NCBI RefSeq assembly: GCF_002242685.1
Contig: NZ_NBIM01000008.1
Span: 1 to 64,000, forward strand
DNA: 64,000 bases
From: Oceanimonas doudoroffii
GTDB taxonomy: Bacteria; Pseudomonadota; Gammaproteobacteria; Enterobacterales; Aeromonadaceae
Direction of reading: 5' to 3'
Part shown: piece by piece, positions 58,036 through 64,000 of the stretch
How positions within the stretch are numbered: position 1 is the stretch's first letter
Layout: every line of letters begins with the position of its first letter
Translations under genes and position numbers: made by a program
The notes under the pieces: model-generated
What the model saw: the letters and a program-made list of their open reading frames with translations, nothing else
Database searches by the model: none
Told to the model about the DNA's origin: nothing

Positions 58036-58070
58036 GCCGGACCAATCTGGTCGCATGATTGCACCACCAC

Positions 58071-58100
58071 AGGGGCTGCCAAGGCAGCCCCTGTTTTTTT
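58071..58100 (+). terminator. fecA terminator
   Basis: Perfect stem AGGGGCTGCC/GGCAGCCCCT with a 2-base loop, then a T run. Confidence 0.88.
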
Positions 58101-58148
58101 GTCCAGTACCCTCGTGCTAGACTCGGCCTCTTTTATGACGCCGGGGTA

Positions 58149-58835
58149 ATGTGGTCGATGGCGAATTTCAGAACCCATATTCAGGTGGCGAGTGCGGTCA
58201 GCGGCCTGCTGGCCGCAGGCATGGTGTGGGCCGGTGAGGCCAACCCGGCCGAAGGCGCGCTGTTGTGGCTGGCGGGCAGTCTGGGGGGCATATTGCCGGA
58301 CATGGACTCGGACTCTTCCCGGTCGCTGGACATTGTCTTTCGGCTGTTCGGCGGCCTGGCGGCTATGCTGGCGCTGCTGTTTGGTCAGCAGCACCTGTCG
58401 TTGGTCGACACCCTGGTGCTGGGGGCGGTGGGCTATGCACTGGTGCGCTACCCGCTGTGCTGGGCCTTCGCCCGTTTTACCGTGCACCGGGCCAGCCTGC
58501 ATTCCCTGCTGGCCAACGGGGTGTTTGGCCTGGTGACCGTGGTGCTGGGGGAGCGGCTGTTCGGGCTTGACGCTGACATGGCCTGGCTTACCGGCTTGTT
58601 TGTGTTTCTCGGTGCCTGCATTCACCTGCTGCTGGATGAGCTGTACAGCATTGATCTGGAAGGGCGGCGCATCAAGAAGTCATTCGGCACCGCGCTCAAA
58701 CTCATTGAGTGGCCGGCGCCGCTGCCCAACCTGCTGTTGCTGGCGCTGCTGGCCGGTAGCTGGTGGCTGGCGCCGGCACAACCCGGGCTGAGCGAGCTGC
58801 TGGCGCGGCTATTGCCGGTTTCCCACATCTGGTAG
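58149..58835 (+). CDS. YdjM-like membrane-bound metal-dependent hydrolase
   Basis: A 228-residue membrane protein (DUF457/YdjM family) with HIQVASAVSGL near the N-terminus, LGGILPDMDSDSSRS, and HRASLHSLLANG. Four to five hydrophobic segments. The motif histidine and Asp pairs suggest a metal site. Function is unknown; E. coli ydjM is LexA-regulated. ATG 58149 or 58158 are both possible. Confidence 0.78.
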   Translation: MWSMANFRTHIQVASAVSGLLAAGMVWAGEANPAEGALLWLAGSLGGILPDMDSDSSRSLDIVFRLFGGLAAMLALLFGQQHLSLVDTLVLGAVGYALVRYPLCWAFARFTVHRASLHSLLANGVFGLVTVVLGERLFGLDADMAWLTGLFVFLGACIHLLLDELYSIDLEGRRIKKSFGTALKLIEWPAPLPNLLLLALLAGSWWLAPAQPGLSELLARLLPVSHIW

Positions 58836-58934
58836 AATGGCGGCGCTGTTGGCGCCGTCCCTCTTAATAACTCCACAACAACGCCGGGCCGGTGGGCAGC
58901 GACGCTTCAATACTCCACACACAGGACACAAGTG

Positions 58935-60038
58935 ATGAGCCTCGCAGACAAGGTTTTGGCCGTTAACAACGATCTTCCCATTCGAACCCGCCAGCCGGTG
59001 CACAGCGGCAAGGTGCGCTCCGTTTACTGGCTGACCGAAGAAGACAGCCGCCGGCTGATTCGGGAAAAAGGCTATAAGGTGGCCCCCGATGCCCCCCTGG
59101 CGATCATGGTGATCAGCGATCGCATCTCCGCCTTTGACTGCATCTGGCATGGCGAAGAGGGCCTGAACGGTGTGCCCGGTAAGGGCGCGGCGCTCAACGC
59201 CATCTCCAATCACTGGTTTCGTCTGTTCAGGGAGCAGGGATTGGCCGACAGCCACATTCTCGATATTCCCCATCCCTTTGTGTGGATCGTGCAAAAGGCC
59301 ACGCCGGTGAAAATCGAGGCCATCTGCCGCCAGTACATCACCGGCTCCATGTGGCGCAGCTATGAAAAGGGCGAGCGGGAGTTCTGCGGCATTCGCCTGC
59401 CCGAGGGCCTGAAAAAGGATCAGAAGCTGCCCGAGCTGCTGATGACCCCGTCCACCAAGGGCATTCTCAAGGGTATTCCCGGGGTGCCGGAAGCGGACGA
59501 CGTCAACATCACCCGGCAAAATATTGAAGACAACTTCGCCGCCTTTAACTTTAAAAGCCAGGACGACATCGCCCGCTATGAGCGTCTGCTGAAGGAAGGT
59601 TTTGAGGTGATAAGCCAGGAGCTTGCCAAGATCGATCAGGTGTTTGTGGATACCAAGTTCGAGTTTGGTTACGTCACCGATGACGAGGGCAATGAAAAGC
59701 TGATCTACATGGACGAGGTGGGCACTCCCGACTCGTCCCGCATCTGGGATGGTCCGGCCTACCGGGAAGGGCGCATTGTGGAAAACTCGAAAGAGGACTT
59801 CCGTCAGTTGCTGCTCAAGCATTTCCCCGACCCGGACATTTTGCTCAACAAGGAGCGCATGCCCGAGCGTGAGGCCCTGGCCCGTGACAACGCCCTGCCG
59901 GTGGACGTGCTGATGAAAATCTCCAGCACCTATGTGGGTATCGCCGAGAAAATCACCGGCCGAAAACTGGAACTTTCCGACAATCCCAAGGCCGACATTA
60001 TCGCCATTCTGCGCGACGACTACGGCCTGGTGGATTAA
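58935..60038 (+). CDS. purC: SAICAR synthase, long form
   Basis: PurC (367 residues) joins aspartate to CAIR in purine synthesis. It has [37 protein letters not shown] and [14 protein letters not shown]. This is the long type found in Vibrio and relatives; E. coli PurC is 237. The ATG at 58935 follows AGGACA. Confidence 0.95.
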   Translation: MSLADKVLAVNNDLPIRTRQPVHSGKVRSVYWLTEEDSRRLIREKGYKVAPDAPLAIMVISDRISAFDCIWHGEEGLNGVPGKGAALNAISNHWFRLFREQGLADSHILDIPHPFVWIVQKATPVKIEAICRQYITGSMWRSYEKGEREFCGIRLPEGLKKDQKLPELLMTPSTKGILKGIPGVPEADDVNITRQNIEDNFAAFNFKSQDDIARYERLLKEGFEVISQELAKIDQVFVDTKFEFGYVTDDEGNEKLIYMDEVGTPDSSRIWDGPAYREGRIVENSKEDFRQLLLKHFPDPDILLNKERMPEREALARDNALPVDVLMKISSTYVGIAEKITGRKLELSDNPKADIIAILRDDYGLVD

Positions 60039-60090
60039 GCCCGGCGTCAGTCGAACAAAGGGACGGGCCTCAACACAAGCCGTTTGCTAG

Positions 60091-60115
60091 ATGCCGGGAG
60101 TTTCCCGGCATTTTT
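60091..60115 (+). terminator. purC terminator
   Basis: ATGCCGGGA/TCCCGGCAT stem with loop GTT and TTTTT, 52 bp past purC. Confidence 0.85.
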
Positions 60116-60175
60116 ATGTCTGATGAGTCAGGTGTGTTGGGGCAGGCAATGTTTACCGGCGACGTCAGTGCTCAT

Positions 60176-60523
60176 TCAAAAACGCGGGGCGTCAAAGTCT
60201 TCCGGCTCGTCGGTGTAGATGCACACATTGTGCTCGGCCACCAGGCCGTCGGGGCTGACGCAGTGGGCCTCAAAAAATGCCTGAATGCCACTGCGCTGGC
60301 AGTGGGCTTCAAAGCTCGCCATATCGGCCCAGATCTCGTTGAACACCAGCGGAAAACTGCTGCCGCCGGCAAAGGGGCTGTCGAGCCGGCGGGTCACTCG
60401 ATACTGAATGCAGCCATCTTCACGCAGGGTGTCGGCTTCAAGCGCCTGCAATACACGAAACAGTTCCCGCTCCTTGCCCGGCTTGGGCTGAAAGGCGGCA
60501 ATGCAATAGACTCGGCTCGACAT
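60176..60523 (-). CDS. ABM-domain quinol monooxygenase-like protein
   Basis: A 115-residue antibiotic biosynthesis monooxygenase (ABM, YgiN-like) fold: VYCIAAFQPKPGKERELFRVLQALEADTLREDGCIQY-type and FNEIWADMASFEAHCQ. Members act on quinones or as heme-degrading enzymes; this one's substrate is unknown. GAGGAAA precedes the ATG. Confidence 0.8.
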   Translation of the reverse strand: MSSRVYCIAAFQPKPGKERELFRVLQALEADTLREDGCIQYRVTRRLDSPFAGGSSFPLVFNEIWADMASFEAHCQRSGIQAFFEAHCVSPDGLVAEHNVCIYTDEPEDFDAPRF

Positions 60524-60540
60524 GGTGTTTCCTCGTAATA

Positions 60541-60572
60541 AAAAACAAAAACGCCACCGTTATGGTGGCGTT
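60541..60572 (-). terminator. crp terminator
   Basis: AACGCCACC/GGTGGCGTT stem; on the minus strand it is followed by TTTTTGTTTTT. It lies 20 bp past crp. Confidence 0.82.
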
Positions 60573-60592
60573 GCAACAAACGGCTTGAATGC

Positions 60593-61231
60593 TCAGCGGG
60601 TGCCGAACACCACTATGGTCTTGCCGTGGGCGGTGATCAGGTTCTGCTCTTCCAGCATTTTCAGTATGCGGCCCACGGTTTCCCGGGAGCAGCCCACGAT
60701 CTGGCCGATCTCCTGGCGGGTGATCTTGATCTGCATGCCGTCGGGGTGGGTCATGGCATCGGGCTGGCGAGCCAGGTTGAGCAGGGTTTCGGCAATGCGG
60801 CCGGTCACGTCCAGGAAGGCCAGATCGCCCACCTTCTGACTGGTGGTCTGCAGCCGGGTGGCCATCTGGGCCGACAGCCGCATCAGGATCTCCGGGTTCA
60901 CCTGGATCAGCTGGCGAAACTTCTTGTAGGAAATCTCGGCCACTTCACAGGGAGACTTGGCTCGAACCCAGGCGGTACGCACCGGGTTTTCGGTCTCTTC
61001 AAACAGACCCAATTCGCCGATGAAATCACCCTGGTTCAGGTAAGACAGTATCATTTCCTTGCCATCTTCATCCTTGATCAGCACGGCGACCGAGCCCTTG
61101 ACGATGTAATAAAGGGTTTCCGCCTTTTCGCCCGCGTGGATCAATGAGCTCTTGGCCGGATACTTGTGAATATGGCAATGTGACAAAAACCATTCCAGGG
61201 TCGGGTCACTTTGGGGCTTGCCGATAACCAT
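60593..61231 (-). CDS. crp: cAMP receptor protein
   Basis: CRP (212 residues; E. coli 210), global activator of catabolic genes. The cAMP site [26 protein letters not shown], and the helix-turn-helix [24 protein letters not shown] are conserved. ATG 61231 follows GAGGAA; the upstream in-frame ATG at 61360 would add 43 non-conserved residues. Divergent from yhfA, as in E. coli. Confidence 0.98.
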   Translation of the reverse strand: MVIGKPQSDPTLEWFLSHCHIHKYPAKSSLIHAGEKAETLYYIVKGSVAVLIKDEDGKEMILSYLNQGDFIGELGLFEETENPVRTAWVRAKSPCEVAEISYKKFRQLIQVNPEILMRLSAQMATRLQTTSQKVGDLAFLDVTGRIAETLLNLARQPDAMTHPDGMQIKITRQEIGQIVGCSRETVGRILKMLEEQNLITAHGKTIVVFGTR

Positions 61232-61395
61232 GCGTCTTCCTCTCGAGTCGGCCCGGTCCTTGCGGCCTGGCCTTATACCTAGTTGCGTGGGTGAGCGGCT
61301 AGCATAAAAGGCTTGGCAGCCTTCATCAAGAGCCGGGCCGCTTTTATCCCGTCGGGGCAATAGGCTACTATGCGCTTTTTCAGGAGGAGATAATT

Positions 61396-61800
61396 ATGAA
61401 AGCCAAGATCAGCTGGTTGCAGGACCTGTGCTTTGAGGGCGTATCCGAGTCCGGCCACAAAATGATTCTGGACGGCACCAATCCGGGCCAGGGCGCCAGC
61501 CCCATGGAAGCAGTGCTGCTGGGCGCCGGCGGTTGCAGTGCCATCGATGTGGTCATGATCCTGGAAAAAAGCCGTCAGGCCATTACCGGCTGCGAGGCAG
61601 AGCTTAGCGCCGAGCGGGCGGAAAACCCGCCTCGTGTCTTTACCTCCATTCACCTTAATTTCGTGGTGACCGGCCGCGAGCTGTCGGAAAAGCAGGTGGA
61701 ACGAGCGGTGTCATTGTCGATGGAAAAATACTGCTCGGTGATCAAGATGCTGGAAAAGGCCGTGACCATTACCTCGTCTTACGAAATTCGCGAAGCCTGA
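61396..61800 (+). CDS. yhfA: OsmC-family protein YhfA
   Basis: A 134-residue OsmC-like protein with GGCSAIDVVMILEKSRQ and YCSVIKML, the two redox cysteines of the peroxiredoxin-like fold. AGGAGGAG precedes the ATG. Its position beside crp is that of E. coli yhfA. Substrate unknown. Confidence 0.94.
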   Translation: MKAKISWLQDLCFEGVSESGHKMILDGTNPGQGASPMEAVLLGAGGCSAIDVVMILEKSRQAITGCEAELSAERAENPPRVFTSIHLNFVVTGRELSEKQVERAVSLSMEKYCSVIKMLEKAVTITSSYEIREA

Positions 61801-61826
61801 GTTCACTGTATTGGCTCCCGCCCATT

Positions 61827-61854
61827 AAAAATGCCGGAATATCTCCGGCATTTT
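61827..61854. terminator. Bidirectional terminator between yhfA and prkB
   Basis: ATGCCGGA/TCCGGCAT stem flanked by AAAA and TTTT between convergent genes. Confidence 0.85.
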
Positions 61855-61879
61855 GCTTTTGGACTGGCGCGGGGCGCAC

Positions 61880-62749
61880 TCAGCGAATTTTGCCGGTCTC
61901 CAGCAATTGCTCCAGCATGGGCCGTAAAATCAGCTCCATGGCAAAGCCCATTTTGCCGCCGGGCACCACTATGGTATTGCGCCGGGACATAAAGGAGCCG
62001 TCGATCATCGCCAGCAAATAGGGAAAGTCCACGTTTTTGATGCCGCGAAAGCGAATCACCATCATGCTTTCATCCAGGCTGGGAATGATCTTGGCGCTGA
62101 ACGGGTTTGACGTGTCCACCGTGGGCACCCGCTGAAAGTTGATATGGGTGCGGGAAAACTGCGGGGTAATGAAGTTGATGTAGTCTTCCATTGAGCGCAC
62201 GATGGAGTCGGTGACCGCCTCCCGGGAATGGCCGCGCTCGGCGGTGTCGCGAATGAGCTTCTGAATCCACTCCAGGTTGACGATGGGCACCATGCCCACC
62301 AGCAGGTCCACATGCTGGGCTACGTTGTGATCGTCGGTCACCACGCCGCCGTGCAGGCCTTCATAAAACAGCAGGTTGGTGTCGTCGGGCAGCTGCTGCC
62401 AGGGGGTAAAGGTGCCCGGCATCTGGTTAAAGGGCACCGCCTCGTCAAAGGTATGCAGATAGCGGCGGAACTGACCGGAGCCGGTGTCGCCATATTCCTT
62501 GAAGAACTGCTCCAGCAGCTCGAAGTCGTTGGCCTCGGGGCCGAAATAGCTGATGTGCCGGCCCTGCTCCCGAGCCCGGCGAATGGCCACGTCCATCTCC
62601 GGCCGAGTGTAACGGTGAAAGCTGTCCCCCTCGAGCACGGCGGCCTTGACCCCGAGCTGGGCAAACATGGACTGGAACACGTCGGTGGAGGTCGATGTGC
62701 CGGCACCCGAAGAGCCGGTCACCGCTATGATGGGGTGCTTGGCGGACAT
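61880..62749 (-). CDS. prkB: Phosphoribulokinase-like protein PrkB
   Basis: A 289-residue P-loop kinase like E. coli PrkB, annotated phosphoribulokinase but in a genome setting without visible RuBisCO. Walker A GSSGAGTST, EGDSFHRYTRP and FYEGLHGG are conserved. The cellular substrate is not known. It lies between yhfA and yheU as in E. coli. Confidence 0.93.
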   Translation of the reverse strand: MSAKHPIIAVTGSSGAGTSTSTDVFQSMFAQLGVKAAVLEGDSFHRYTRPEMDVAIRRAREQGRHISYFGPEANDFELLEQFFKEYGDTGSGQFRRYLHTFDEAVPFNQMPGTFTPWQQLPDDTNLLFYEGLHGGVVTDDHNVAQHVDLLVGMVPIVNLEWIQKLIRDTAERGHSREAVTDSIVRSMEDYINFITPQFSRTHINFQRVPTVDTSNPFSAKIIPSLDESMMVIRFRGIKNVDFPYLLAMIDGSFMSRRNTIVVPGGKMGFAMELILRPMLEQLLETGKIR

Positions 62750-62807
62750 GACGAACCTTAAAATTGTTGAAACTGTGAGTGTTTATACGCAGGGCGTCGG
62801 GCTCAGG

Positions 62808-63032
62808 TCAAGGTTTGTGACCAAAGCGGTCGGCGGGCACTATGTTCACGGTTTCGTGCAGTTCACTGAACACGATGACCGCCTCGCCCCGCTCAAGTTG
62901 CTGTTTTACCTCGAATACTTTTTGTTCAAGGCTGACGTCCTGCTCGCCGTATTCGGTGCCTTCCTGCAGTACAAAGTGCTCGATCAAATTGTTCAGGGTG
63001 TCTTCGGGCAAATCACGAAAGGGAATAATCAT
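62808..63032 (-). CDS. yheU: YheU family protein (UPF0270)
   Basis: A 74-residue protein; [33 protein letters not shown] sequence is the YheU signature. Its ATG overlaps the yheT stop (ATGA), so it is coupled to yheT. Function unknown. Confidence 0.93.
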   Translation of the reverse strand: MIIPFRDLPEDTLNNLIEHFVLQEGTEYGEQDVSLEQKVFEVKQQLERGEAVIVFSELHETVNIVPADRFGHKP

Positions 63033-64000
63033 GCGTTTTCCTGTGTTGGGGGCCAGTGCCCGCCCAGCCAGTCCGGAATCCGTTGTTCCAGCCAGTAACG
63101 CGGCCGCCAGGGCGCACCCTGCATAAAGCCCACATGGCCGCCGTGGCGGCTGAGTTCATAGGTAATGGCCGGGGGCAGGACGTCCGCTTCGGGAATGACC
63201 GCCTCGGTCATAAAGGGATCGTCGGCGGCGTGCAGCACCAGGGTTGGGGTTACGATGTCGGCCAGCCTGGGCAGGCCGGAGCAGCGATGGTAGTAATCGT
63301 CGGCACCGGCAAAGCCGTGCAGGGGCGCGGTAATGCGCTCATCAAACTCCCGCAGGCTGGCGATGGCGCCCACGTCGGGCCGAAAGGCGGCGTCGGGGTG
63401 GCGGGCCAGACGCCGGCGCCAGTTGTGTTTCATGCGGCCCAGCAGATAGCGCTGATACAGCCGCGACAGCCCCCGGTCAATGCGGTCGGCACAGGCCGCC
63501 AGTTGCAGGGGCGCCGACACCACCACGGCGGCAGACAGCGGGTTGCGGCGGTGCCGGGCCAGGTAGTTGATCAGCATGTTGCCACCCAGGGAATAGCCGA
63601 TGGCGGCCATGGGCCGGCCGGGAAAGCGCCGGCGCAGGGTGTCGAGCACAAAGGCCGGGTCTTCGGTTTCACCGGAATGGTAGGCCCGCAGTAGCCGGTT
63701 GGGTTCGCCACTGCAGCCGCGGAAATGCATCAGCACCGGTTGCCAGCCGCGCGCGTGCAGCGCCGCCATCATGCCCTGCACATAATGAGACTGCACGCAG
63801 CCTTCCAGGCCGTGAAACAGCACCACCAGCGGAGATGAGCCGTCCAGCTCGGGCGTGGCCCAGGCCAGATCGACAAAATCGCCGTCGGGCAGCTCCAGAC
63901 GCTCGCCCTGGCAGTGCTGGCGAGAGCGGTGCAGGGCGCGGGCCAGTATGGTCTGCAGGTGCGGATTGCGGGCCCACCAGGGAGATTGGAATTGGCTGGA
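63029..64000 (-). CDS. yheT: Alpha/beta-hydrolase YheT, 5' end outside the window
   Basis: At least 323 codons; the frame is open to the right edge and begins in the window with [14 protein letters not shown], typical of YheT. FHGLEG, the nucleophile GYSLGG, and the late HAADDPFM and GGHVGFM are present. The GTG at 63826 is internal, not the start. It belongs to the serine hydrolases related to EMB8; substrate unknown. Confidence 0.92.
   Translation of the reverse strand, partial: SSQFQSPWWARNPHLQTILARALHRSRQHCQGERLELPDGDFVDLAWATPELDGSSPLVVLFHGLEGCVQSHYVQGMMAALHARGWQPVLMHFRGCSGEPNRLLRAYHSGETEDPAFVLDTLRRRFPGRPMAAIGYSLGGNMLINYLARHRRNPLSAAVVVSAPLQLAACADRIDRGLSRLYQRYLLGRMKHNWRRRLARHPDAAFRPDVGAIASLREFDERITAPLHGFAGADDYYHRCSGLPRLADIVTPTLVLHAADDPFMTEAVIPEADVLPPAITYELSRHGGHVGFMQGAPWRPRYWLEQRIPDWLGGHWPPTQENA

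Noticed and set aside
61880..62749. prkB as evidence of a Calvin cycle
   Set aside because: Enterobacterial PrkB homologues occur without RuBisCO in the same crp-linked place; no carbon-fixation gene is present here.

Overview
The window is ordinary-density bacterial chromosome: high G+C, short intergenic gaps, genes on both strands, no phage, plasmid, transposase or CRISPR signal. Gene blocks match gammaproteobacterial chromosomes closely (pyrB-pyrI, holD-rimI, deoC-deoB-deoD-ytjB-serB-radA, rsd-hemE, mepM-znuA/znuCB, yheT-yheU-prkB-yhfA/crp). The tandem-PilZ gene between serB and radA (as in Vibrio), the 367-residue PurC, the uric-acid genes and the G+C bias suggest a marine or aquatic Aeromonadales relative such as Oceanimonas, Oceanisphaera or Zobellella. 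The genus is inference; no rRNA gene is present to fix it.

Layout. 0-4 kb: recQ-family helicase and the pyrBI operon, with a leader peptide and attenuator, then tRNA-Trp. 4-8.2 kb: holD-rimI, a DUF4124/M23 peptidase, an atypical NRAMP transporter and mtfA. 8.6-11.5 kb: pntAB transhydrogenase. 11.6-14.3 kb: 5-hydroxyisourate hydrolase divergent from an HprRS/CusRS-type two-component system. 14.3-18.4 kb: AzlCD exporter and a PhnD-type ABC importer with a fused double permease. 18.6-21.8 kb: an SDR reductase, the membrane urate oxidase PuuD and a DTW-domain tRNA modification enzyme. 22-30 kb: prfC, a TatD-family gene, nupC-deoCBD, ytjB, serB. 30-36 kb: a tandem PilZ protein, radA, a second PilZ protein, rsd, hemE. 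36-40.3 kb: mepM and the zinc importer znuA/znuCB with a Zur-like site. 40.6-43.4 kb: a UDG-family protein, a 2-hydroxyacid dehydrogenase, yjaG and a MarR regulator. 43.5-52 kb: histidine utilisation (hutC, a YjiH-type membrane protein, hutIGUH). 52-58 kb: a ferric-citrate-type iron uptake set (fecBCDE plus a TonB receptor). 58-64 kb: ydjM-like, purC, an ABM-domain protein, crp, yhfA, prkB, yheU and a partial yheT.

How genes work together: PuuD makes 5-hydroxyisourate, which HiuH hydrolyses. NupC imports nucleosides, which DeoD, DeoB and DeoC degrade. HutH, HutU, HutI and HutG take histidine to glutamate under HutC, whose probable operators lie in front of hutC and in the yjiH/hutI divergent promoter. 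ZnuABC and Fec import zinc and iron, with recognisable Zur- and Fur-type sites.

I found no wholly new multi-gene system. The best leads are: the pyrBI leader peptide that runs through the attenuator and ends on the pyrB start codon; an NRAMP homologue lacking both metal-site signatures; the PhnD-type importer with a double permease; a FecA without a signalling domain or fecIR; two PilZ proteins flanking radA; and structured intergenic repeats.
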